DNA of 64,000 nucleotides, from positions 27,099 to 91,098 of the forward strand of contig DCGT01000047.1 of NCBI GenBank assembly GCA_002315315.1, read 5' to 3'. Source of the stretch: Faecalibacterium sp. UBA1771 (GTDB lineage: Bacteria > Bacillota > Clostridia > Oscillospirales > Ruminococcaceae). The notes under the pieces were generated by a model. That model was not told where the DNA came from, ran no database searches, and saw only the letters and a program-made list of their open reading frames with translations. Shown in pieces: positions 57,780 to 64,000 of this stretch (its first letter is position 1; each line of letters opens with the position of its first letter). The translations under genes and the position numbers were made by a program.

Positions 57780-58319
57780 TTATTTTTCTGACTTCTCGGT
57801 ATCCTGTTCGTCCTCCGACTCGTCATCCTCAAAGAAATCATCAAATTCGTCGCCGTTCAGCTCGGGATTGCAGGATTTGCGGTAGAGAGCTTCGATATCG
57901 TGGTCACAGTCAATGGTTGTAACCAGCTTATCGGTATTTTTACCGCGCTGTGTGTCTATGTCGAATATATCCTGCAGATTACCCTCGATGCCTTCTATGA
58001 GATATGCGACTGTCTCACTTTGACCGTCAAGGTCGTATGTACCGCCGTTGAGGTTGGCACAGTACATTCTGCCGAGCAGCTCGTACTCGGTTTTGAGCTG
58101 ATTTCTGACATCCTTATTGCACGCTTTGAGTTCTGCCTTTTTGAAGCTGAGCATAGCGGCTTCGGAGATGGAGTCTGCGGCGGAGGCGGTAGCCTTGGCA
58201 ACGCAGTTTGCTGCTTTTTTACTTACGGATGCAATAGCTTTGCCCGCTCTTTTGCCTGCACTTGCCGCAATATTGAGAAAAGCCTTACCGGCTATTTTCA
58301 GATTTTCTTTTCTGCTCAT
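57780..58319 (-). CDS. Hypothetical protein with Ala-rich helix and acidic tail
   Basis: A 179-residue protein I do not recognise. The ATG at 58319 (MSRKENLKIAGKAFLNI) is preceded by AAGGGAT. Residues about 10-60 are a repeating Ala/Lys helix (SKKAANCVAKATASAADSIS), likely amphipathic; the middle has GRMYCANLNGGTYDLDGQSE; the last 25 residues are almost all Asp and Glu. It may associate with membranes or nucleic acid through the helix. It lies upstream of the DUF4349 gene on the same strand (95 nt gap) and may be co-transcribed with it. Confidence 0.68.
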   Translation of the reverse strand: MSRKENLKIAGKAFLNIAASAGKRAGKAIASVSKKAANCVAKATASAADSISEAAMLSFKKAELKACNKDVRNQLKTEYELLGRMYCANLNGGTYDLDGQSETVAYLIEGIEGNLQDIFDIDTQRGKNTDKLVTTIDCDHDIEALYRKSCNPELNGDEFDDFFEDDESEDEQDTEKSEK

Positions 58320-58552
58320 TTCCGTTAATCCCTTCGAATTATACATTTAATTACTTTTATTTTAACATTAAAAACCGTTTCAGTCAAAAAAATTTATACA
58401 AAAAAGAAAAATTCCGAAAAATTTTTATCTTTTTACGATATTACAGTTGAGCTGGCAAACAAAGATAAACTTTTGTCACTGAGCTACTTTATTATCGCTG
58501 TAAATTGTGATAAATTATAAGATAATATTACATCGGTAACAGGAGAGAGAAT

Positions 58553-59308
58553 ATGAAAAATCAGCAGCTTTTTATCACTCCGGCGGCAGGCAAACAGCTT
58601 ATTGCAATGGGAGTAACAAGGCATCCCCGTGTTCAGCAGGCACTCAAGGACCATAAGCTTCTCATTGTCGGCGGTACAACCAACAGCTATATCGTAAATG
58701 AGCTTATGCGTATTACCGGCAAAACCCCTATCGACCCCAAAGCGTTTTATCGCGGAATTTCCGTTCCGCACGGTGCAAAGCTCAACCGCATGGATTATTG
58801 CGGCGATATTCTGTTTGAAAAGGGACGTGTCGCAGAGGGCGGCGTTGATTTGGCAGAAACTGTCAAGACAATGACGGCGGGCGATGTTATTTTCAAAGGA
58901 GCTAATGCGATAAATCTGCGTGACAAGACTGCCGGTGTGCTTATCGGCAACGGAATAAGCGGTGGTACAAGTATTCCCATTATCTCGGCGGTTATATCCA
59001 AGCGTGTCAAGCTGATTATTCCCGCGGGACTTGAAAAGCGAGTTGACGAACCGATAAACGACATAGCTCTTGCGCTTAATTCCGATCGTGTCGAGGGCAC
59101 GAGAATGATTGAATTGCCCGGCAGAGTGTTTACCGAGCTTGATGCTGTCGAAGCATTGAGCGGTTGCAAGGCTCGTCTTATTGCCGGCGGCGGTGTTGCC
59201 GGCGGTGAGGGCGGCGTGTATATACTTATAGAGGGTAACGATTCTCAGCTTGAAAAGATGATTGAAATTTACCAGCAAGTCCGCGGTGAACAGCCGCTCG
59301 AGCTGTAA
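58553..59308 (+). CDS. Conserved protein of unknown function, coupled to an SDR gene
   Basis: A 251-residue soluble alpha/beta protein I do not recognise. It has a Rossmann-like strand and loop, KLLIVGGTTNSYIVNEL, a YRGISVPHG stretch, GDVIFKGANAINLRDK, GNGISGGTSIPIISAVI and a Gly-rich C-terminal RLIAGGGVAGGEGGVYILIE. The glycine-rich loops suggest a phosphate- or nucleotide-binding fold. The stop codon overlaps the start of the SDR gene (TAATG), so the two proteins are made together and probably act in one pathway. AGGAGA precedes the ATG. Confidence 0.75.
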   Translation: MKNQQLFITPAAGKQLIAMGVTRHPRVQQALKDHKLLIVGGTTNSYIVNELMRITGKTPIDPKAFYRGISVPHGAKLNRMDYCGDILFEKGRVAEGGVDLAETVKTMTAGDVIFKGANAINLRDKTAGVLIGNGISGGTSIPIISAVISKRVKLIIPAGLEKRVDEPINDIALALNSDRVEGTRMIELPGRVFTELDAVEALSGCKARLIAGGGVAGGEGGVYILIEGNDSQLEKMIEIYQQVRGEQPLEL

Positions 59309-60036
59309 TGCGCGGTGCGGCGATAGTAACGGGTGCATCGGGAGGTATCGGCTCTCGTACCGCAGAGCTGCTTGCGGAAAAAGGTTACGCGGTGGTGGTA
59401 TGCGGTCACTCGCACCCCGAGAGGGTCGCGGATATTGTCGGCAAAATACGTTCGAGCGGCGGCGAAGCGACCGAGTTTATCGGAGATATGTCCATTGCGG
59501 ATACCTCGAAAAAGGCAGTTGAGCTTGCGCTGAAATATTACGGTAGGCTTGATTTAATCGTCTGCTGTGCCGGAGCGGCAAAGCGTGCTCTGCTTAGCGA
59601 TATCAATGATGAAGATTATCAAAAGATTATGAATATCAATTTCGGCTCGGTGTTTACACTTGCAAGGGAAGCGTCAAAGCCGATGATTACGAGACAGAGC
59701 GGTGCGATGGTGTTTGTGTCGTCTATGTTCGGTGTTCGCGGCGCTTCCTGCGAGTCGCTGTACAGTGCCGCAAAGGGTGCGATTGTCACTTTTACGCAGG
59801 CGCTTGCCAAGGAGCTTGCCCCGAGCGGAATTACCGTAAACTGCGTTGCACCGGGTGCAATCGACACCGAAATGAACGCGGATTTGAACGATGAAGAGCG
59901 CCGCGCACTATGCGAGGAGATACCTGCGGGACGCTTCGGAACGCCCGGTGAGGTTGCCGAGGCAATAGCGTTTTTGGCTGACGCTCGGTATATCACCGGT
60001 GAAACACTTGTCATCGACGGCGGATACACTTTATAG
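59308..60036 (+). CDS. Short-chain dehydrogenase/reductase (FabG-like)
   Basis: A 242-residue NAD(P)-dependent SDR. The cofactor loop is VTGASGGIGSRTAELLAEKGY, followed by CCAGAAKRAL (NNAG equivalent with Cys-Cys-Ala-Gly), the catalytic Ser in FVSSMFGV, YSAAK with Tyr and Lys, and VAPGAIDTEMNADL. All catalytic residues are there. It resembles FabG, but there are no fatty-acid genes nearby, so the substrate is open. It is translationally coupled to the unknown protein upstream and followed by a terminator. Confidence 0.9.
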   Translation: MRGAAIVTGASGGIGSRTAELLAEKGYAVVVCGHSHPERVADIVGKIRSSGGEATEFIGDMSIADTSKKAVELALKYYGRLDLIVCCAGAAKRALLSDINDEDYQKIMNINFGSVFTLAREASKPMITRQSGAMVFVSSMFGVRGASCESLYSAAKGAIVTFTQALAKELAPSGITVNCVAPGAIDTEMNADLNDEERRALCEEIPAGRFGTPGEVAEAIAFLADARYITGETLVIDGGYTL

Positions 60037-60047
60037 GATTTATAATT

Positions 60048-60104
60048 AATCGGCAGGTCTTGTCGGAACAGTTTGTTTTCGAAAAGCCGGCCGATTTTAT
60101 TTTT
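60048..60104 (+). terminator. Terminator of the unknown-protein/SDR unit
   Basis: AATCGGC (60048-60054) pairs with GCCGATT (60090-60096), followed by TTATTTTT. Confidence 0.65.
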
Positions 60105-60117
60105 ATGTTAGATAAAT

Positions 60118-60173
60118 AAAAAGGCAGTACACCCTCATCTATGAAGCACAGCAGAGAGCGCACTGCCTTTATT
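60118..60173 (-). terminator. Terminator of the VIT1-DUF6472 unit
   Basis: AAAGGCAGT pairs with ACTGCCTTT across a long loop; on the minus strand the stem is followed by TTTATTTATC. It lies just past the DUF6472 stop. Confidence 0.65.
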
Positions 60174-60189
60174 GTTTTTGAAATTAATC

Positions 60190-60351
60190 TTATTGTTTTC
60201 TTGCCAGCTCGTAGTCGTCTCCGCCGCGGAAGTACGGACAGCCTTGTTCGAGACGGTAGATTTCGTCCTCGTCAAAGTCGGCGTAGCACAGATATGTCTC
60301 CGCGTCATCGTCATAGACGAAATTTATACATTCTTCGCATATTCCAGCCAT
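60190..60351 (-). CDS. Small cysteine-containing protein, DUF6472 type
   Basis: A 53-residue acidic protein: MAGICEECINFVYDDDAETY, then LCYADFDEDEIYRLEQG and CPYFRGGDDYELARKQ. The CxxC (5, 8) with Cys22 and Cys38 and the acidic MxxDEDEMYR-like middle match the small DUF6472 family common in Clostridia. The cysteines could bind a metal. It begins 4 nt after the stop of the ferritin-like/VIT1 gene, with GGAGTG inside that gene, so the two are made together. Role unknown. Confidence 0.78.
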   Translation of the reverse strand: MAGICEECINFVYDDDAETYLCYADFDEDEIYRLEQGCPYFRGGDDYELARKQ

Positions 60352-60355
60352 GCAG

Positions 60356-61225
60356 TTACACTCCGAGCCATGCGCTTACAAGCAGACCGATAACGAACGA
60401 AATAACGGCAACGGAAAGGCTAATACCGAGCATTTCGGTAAAACGGCGGCGGAAATTGTAGCCCTTTGCGACCGATATGTAATAATTAAAGAATGCAATA
60501 ATTACGATAACGGTGAGTATCATGGTAATCAGCGCCGCGATATAGCTCGACATTACGAGATACGGGAGCACGAGCAGAGCAACGGTTACGAGATAAGCGA
60601 TTCCTGTATAGACGCAGGATTTGAGAGCGTCGTCTCTGCCCTCACTTTTGGCGGACAGATATTCCGACGAAGCCATAGACAGTGTCGCCGAAATGCCGGT
60701 GATAAGTCCCGACAGTGCGATAAGCCGTGTGTTTCTAAGGGCAAAGGATAGACCGGCAAGTGTTCCGGTAAGCTCTACAAGTGCGTCATTAAGACCGAGC
60801 ACCATCGAGCCGACGTAACGCAGACGCTCCTCATCGAGCATTTCAAGAAGAGACGCCTCGTGTGCGCTTTCCTCCGACTGAATTTTTGCCGCTTCGGGTA
60901 CCTCCTCGGCAAGATTGCCGTAAATGACCTGCGCTCCTTCTTCTCCGCCTTCCATACGCTTGGCGGCAAAGGTAAATCCCATTAGAGATGTTATGACCTT
61001 GTAAATGAATATTTTAAATTTTTTAGGTGCAACCTCGGTGTCGGTGTAGCCTTTCCAGATTTCGTAATGTGCCAGCTCCTCGGCGGCAATGTTCTCCACT
61101 ACCTTTCGGTTGGCTTCGTCTTTTATTTTGGAAGCCATATCGGAGTAGATGTAGTACTCCGTGATTTCATTTTTCTGCATTGCGAGAATGGCATTTCTTG
61201 CCTTTTCGCTGAGTTCCTTTGACAT
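60356..61225 (-). CDS. Ferritin-like/VIT1 (CCC1-type) transporter fusion
   Basis: A 289-residue fusion. The start is the ATG at 61225 (GAAGGT upstream). Residues 1-135 are a rubrerythrin-like diiron domain with helix Glu/His ligands (NEITEYYIYSDM, AAEELAHYEIW, EESAHEASLLEML). Residues 140-289 are a VIT1/CCC1 membrane domain with VGSMVLGLNDALVELTGTLAGLSFAL and MASSEYLSAKSE, the usual metal-path residues. Related fusions export Fe2+ or Mn2+ and protect from metal stress. Whether iron is the cargo here is inferred. It is followed by the DUF6472 gene. Confidence 0.88.
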   Translation of the reverse strand: MSKELSEKARNAILAMQKNEITEYYIYSDMASKIKDEANRKVVENIAAEELAHYEIWKGYTDTEVAPKKFKIFIYKVITSLMGFTFAAKRMEGGEEGAQVIYGNLAEEVPEAAKIQSEESAHEASLLEMLDEERLRYVGSMVLGLNDALVELTGTLAGLSFALRNTRLIALSGLITGISATLSMASSEYLSAKSEGRDDALKSCVYTGIAYLVTVALLVLPYLVMSSYIAALITMILTVIVIIAFFNYYISVAKGYNFRRRFTEMLGISLSVAVISFVIGLLVSAWLGV

Positions 61226-61387
61226 TTTAAGACCTTCTTTTTTATCATTATTCGCTTTTAAAAAAGTGAGTATAAACTTTATTCGCAAAAGAATTTTATT
61301 CTTTGCAAGTCATTCTGTACTGAATTTCTGTTTTGAAATATCGAAAAAGGCGAAATATAAAAGCTTACAGTACGGCAAAAAACGGTA

Positions 61388-62155
61388 TTACACGAATTTG
61401 TCTATTACCACCGAAATTCTGCCCTTTTTGGTATTGCCGCCAACAGTAGTCAACCGGCATTTTCCTCTGCCTCTTGCTGAAATAACATCGCCCTGTGCAA
61501 CGGCGCGGTCAGGTTTAATACAGTCAAGATAATTCAGCGTTACCTTACCGCCCTTAATAAGAGATGCGGCGGCGTCACGACCCATTGAGAAACCCGAAGC
61601 AACAATGCTGTCAAGTCGCAACGAAGCCACAGTATCCTTTATCGTTTTGGTTTTGGTGACGGGAACACTAAGCTCCTCGGCGGTAATTTCGCTGATTTTC
61701 GGTTTAGTTCTGCCTATATGCTCGAGATTGGACATAAGGTATGGAACGACCGACTTTTCCACGATAAAGTCACAGCTTTCGTCGCCGACAAGTATATCGC
61801 CGATAGATTCACGGCGAACACCTGCTCCTATAAGACTGCCTAAAAAATCACGGTGAGACAGATGGTCGCTCTCGATAAACTCCGCTCTTACATAGGCAAG
61901 CGGGAGCTGATTTTCGCTGACAACGTCATCGAGCGTCAGATATTCGGGAAGAAACACCGCCAATCTGCGGTCTGCACCGGCAAACCCGCCCCAAAATTCT
62001 ATATTCAGATGCTCTTTCTTAAAATGTGCGAGTGAAATAGCCTGCTGGCGCTCATCGAGAAAATAGCTGTATGTCAAAATATTGCGCCGCTCACACATTG
62101 AGCTTTTATCGTCAAGATAGTCAAGCAGTATCGCGTCATCGCGTTCGTTGTCCAT
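61388..62155 (-). CDS. ylmH: YlmH-family S4 domain RNA-binding protein
   Basis: A 255-residue protein of the YlmH family, which in Bacillus helps rescue stalled ribosomes and accompanies the cell division cluster. It has the YlmH N-terminal domain (FGGFAGADRRLAVFLPEYL, HRDFLGSLIGAGVRRESIGDILV) and a C-terminal S4 domain (LRLDSIVASGFSMGRDAAASLIKGGKVTLNYL). Size is typical. It is alone here, without sepF or divIVA neighbours. Confidence 0.92.
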   Translation of the reverse strand: MDNERDDAILLDYLDDKSSMCERRNILTYSYFLDERQQAISLAHFKKEHLNIEFWGGFAGADRRLAVFLPEYLTLDDVVSENQLPLAYVRAEFIESDHLSHRDFLGSLIGAGVRRESIGDILVGDESCDFIVEKSVVPYLMSNLEHIGRTKPKISEITAEELSVPVTKTKTIKDTVASLRLDSIVASGFSMGRDAAASLIKGGKVTLNYLDCIKPDRAVAQGDVISARGRGKCRLTTVGGNTKKGRISVVIDKFV

Positions 62156-62249
62156 AAATTACACCTTTTTGTAAAGCATTTGCAGTTCCTATGTTCGGTC
62201 ACTATATTATCAAGTTTACATCAACCGCCGCTCTTTTTCAAGTAACGGA

Positions 62250-62294
62250 AAAACCGACAGAAGCTCTCGTGAACACAAATGCTCTGTCGGTTTT
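62250..62294 (-). terminator. Terminator of the SGNH/MBOAT unit
   Basis: AAAACCGACAGA (62250-62261) and TCTGTCGGTTTT (62283-62294) form a perfect 12-bp stem with A and T flanks, just past the minus-strand stop. Confidence 0.85.
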
Positions 62295-62310
62295 GAGATA
62301 ATTTATGATT

Positions 62311-63306
62311 TTATGCCGCGTCTCGGCTTGCAAGGTATTCCTCTTTTACGGTTCGAACGGCATACTCGCACTCCTCACCTGCGAAAAACACACGGGCAAG
62401 ATGTTTTTTTTCATTTAGAAACATATGGAATCCGTCGTAAAAAATACTGTTATCCATAGAATAATTGTTGTAATATTCCATATCAATTACGTTGGCACGA
62501 CTTTTAAGAAAATCCTTATAGTAGTTCATTTCACTGTCTATACCGAGAGCATAAATTACATTTTCCCAAATATATCTATGAGAATTATACAGCACAATAG
62601 TCAGCTCAATGTCGTTATCATCGCAGTAACGGCAAATTTCATCGAGACGCTCAAGGTAGTCACCATACGAATAATCAATACACTGGTCATAGATTATCCT
62701 GGAATAGTCAATGATATCCTGCCTGAGATAGTCATCGGGGATGGGAGTATCCTGCTTCAACGACTGCGGGTCATCTATGTAGATAATATTGTCTTCTTTT
62801 CCGAGCAGACGGAAAAAGGTGTTGTTTGTCTCAACATAGAAATAATAGAACGCATCAATCCAGCAGTTAAGATTGGTTATGAATTTTTCGGGATTCTCAA
62901 CCATGGGAAGAACTGATGTGACACGGTCGGCGTAGTGGTTGTCGTTGAGACTGTAAAATGACAGACCGATCATTACCTTTTTTAAGTCGGTGTGCTCAAC
63001 CGAATACCAAAACAGGTCGATTTGTTCGTTGAGAGTAGAGCCGCCGAATGCCATCATTTCGTACCGTTCACCGGTCAGCTCCTCAATGTAGTCTACATTT
63101 AAATTAGCGACTCGAGAATCGCCGAGCATGATGTTTTCGGGATGAGTTCTGTTCATTTCACGCATTGTTGAAATCGGTTTTGACATATAACGATAGTGAC
63201 CGCCGCGCAGTCCGAAATAATCGTATTGCTCGAAGCCTAAAAATATACCGAAAATAATTACAAACGGAATTAGTGAGCATATCAGTTTTATGCAAAAACC
63301 CTTCAT
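62311..63306 (-). CDS. Membrane-anchored SGNH-like protein (acyltransferase partner)
   Basis: A 331-residue protein with an N-terminal anchor (about 5-25) and an extracellular SGNH/GDSL-like domain: nucleophile loop IMLGDSRVANL (Ser64), AFGGSTLNEQ (Gly88-Gly89), and FYDGFHMFLNEKK with Asp291 and His294. These match the AlgX/DltD-type partners of MBOAT acyltransferases. The gene lies 3 nt after the MBOAT gene with GGAGG upstream, so the pair should acylate a secreted polymer. The acyl group (probably acetyl) and polymer are not visible. Confidence 0.8.
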   Translation of the reverse strand: MKGFCIKLICSLIPFVIIFGIFLGFEQYDYFGLRGGHYRYMSKPISTMREMNRTHPENIMLGDSRVANLNVDYIEELTGERYEMMAFGGSTLNEQIDLFWYSVEHTDLKKVMIGLSFYSLNDNHYADRVTSVLPMVENPEKFITNLNCWIDAFYYFYVETNNTFFRLLGKEDNIIYIDDPQSLKQDTPIPDDYLRQDIIDYSRIIYDQCIDYSYGDYLERLDEICRYCDDNDIELTIVLYNSHRYIWENVIYALGIDSEMNYYKDFLKSRANVIDMEYYNNYSMDNSIFYDGFHMFLNEKKHLARVFFAGEECEYAVRTVKEEYLASRDAA

Positions 63307-63309
63307 CGC

Positions 63310-64000
63310 TTAAAAACCTCCGTAAACGAAACTTACAGGCATAGTATTGCCAACGACCATCAGGTAGAATGAAATAATCAAAGCAATCATTATATAGTAT
63401 TTTATCCATCTGCAACGCCTAAACATTATATCTCTCGGATATGCGCCTTTTTGGGGTGAAAGGATTTCGGCAAGTATCTCGTAGAACAGTACCGAAGCTA
63501 TGCAAACCGCAATCACGGCGAAATAAACCTTTGCGAACAGTCCCGACTTGTATGGGAGCAGTATTGAGCACATCGCTTCAATGTCGGTTTCAAGCGTTGT
63601 CAGAGACAGTTCCGTAAATTGATTTTTGACAAAATATACCGCGTCCGAAATGCTTGAGGTGCAGAAAAAAATAAGTGAGAAGCACCAGATACAATAGATG
63701 AAAACCGATTTAACGATATGACGAATCGTTTCGAGAGTTTTGTTTTTGAGTTTTTTCGGCTTTTTGATGCGGTGCATAAGCTCCTCGATAATGCGATAAG
63801 CTCCGTTAATTACGCCCCAAATCACAAAGCCGAGCGTAGACCCGTGCCACAGACCGCTGATAGTAAAGATTGCGAGAATATTGAAAAGATGCCGAAGATT
63901 GCTACAACGATTACCGCCAAGCGGAATGTAAATATAGTCGGTAAACCAACTTGTCAGGCTTATATGCCAACGATGCCAAAAGGTCGATATATTGTCGGCA
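63310..64000 (-). CDS. MBOAT family O-acyltransferase (5' end off the window)
   Basis: The C-terminal 230 codons of a membrane-bound O-acyltransferase; the frame is open to the right edge, so the start lies outside. The visible part begins with NISTFWHRWHISLTSWF and DYIYIPLGGNR, then SGLWHGSTLGFVIWGVING with the essential His (codon near 63844), followed by further membrane segments. This is the AlgI/DltB signature, with His in place of the usual first Arg of FWRRWH. With the SGNH-like protein it should carry acyl groups across the membrane to a cell-surface polymer. Confidence 0.92.
   Translation of the reverse strand, partial: ADNISTFWHRWHISLTSWFTDYIYIPLGGNRCSNLRHLFNILAIFTISGLWHGSTLGFVIWGVINGAYRIIEELMHRIKKPKKLKNKTLETIRHIVKSVFIYCIWCFSLIFFCTSSISDAVYFVKNQFTELSLTTLETDIEAMCSILLPYKSGLFAKVYFAVIAVCIASVLFYEILAEILSPQKGAYPRDIMFRRCRWIKYYIMIALIISFYLMVVGNTMPVSFVYGGF

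Overview
The window looks like chromosomal DNA around the replication origin of a Gram-positive anaerobe of the class Clostridia, most likely an Oscillospirales/Ruminococcaceae-type gut organism. The evidence is the order rpmH-rnpA-yidD-yidC-jag to the left of dnaA and dnaA-dnaN-recF-remB-gyrB-gyrA to the right, a clostridial-order Rnf operon (C-D-G-E-A), DUF3048, DUF4349 and DUF6472 proteins, lipoprotein signals, and AGGAGG-type ribosome binding sites. I see no tRNA or rRNA genes, insertion sequences, prophage or CRISPR array.

Layout. 1-4000: Rnf ion-translocating ferredoxin:NAD oxidoreductase operon (minus strand, rnfA cut by the left edge). 4.1-5.3 kb: a family 2 glycosyltransferase with a glutaredoxin-like protein. 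5.4-7.1 kb: a MATE exporter preceded by a short leader with two mutually exclusive hairpins. 7.2-11 kb: a DMT exporter, a large polytopic membrane protein and a DUF3592 protein. 11-15 kb: the L-arabinose catabolic operon araB-araA-araD. 15-21 kb: housekeeping genes (pth, an M23 peptidase, mtnN, ychF) and a DUF3048 lipoprotein. 21.3-25.6 kb: an unusual minus-strand operon of a small YbjN-like protein and two large paralogous proteins with a kinase-like signature. 25.8-37 kb: a DUF2142 membrane protein, a NeuB-type nonulosonate synthase, an acetyltransferase, mfd, and a plus-strand cluster legB-legC-ptmE-like for a legionaminate-type sugar. 37-41.6 kb: an MFS transporter, upp, a HAD phosphatase, a structured intergenic region and a lipoprotein. 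41.7-46.7 kb: mnmE and the rpmH-to-jag operon. 46.7-56 kb: the origin region and the replication/topology operon. 56-62 kb: lipoprotein and hypothetical genes, a coupled unknown-protein/SDR pair, a ferritin-like/VIT1 iron-type transporter with a tiny DUF6472 gene, and ylmH. 62.3-64 kb: an SGNH-like protein and an MBOAT O-acyltransferase cut by the right edge.

How the genes fit together. The Rnf complex couples ferredoxin oxidation to NAD reduction and ion export; the ara operon feeds L-arabinose to D-xylulose 5-phosphate. The NeuB, LegB, LegC and PtmE-like genes, glycosyltransferase, polytopic membrane proteins and MBOAT/SGNH pair point to a sugar-decorated, acylated cell surface. Transcription diverges at about 46.8 kb (strong back-to-back rpmH and dnaA promoters), as expected at oriC, yet no canonical DnaA box is visible; a cluster of TTTCAAC repeats lies between dnaA and dnaN.

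The best candidate for something undescribed is the 21.3-25.6 kb operon: two roughly 600-residue paralogues carrying a PI4-kinase/HipA/FAM20-like catalytic-loop pattern, one of which has lost the predicted metal-binding Asp, encoded behind a protein of a family with a secretion-chaperone-like fold. All family calls were made by reading the sequence, without database searches.
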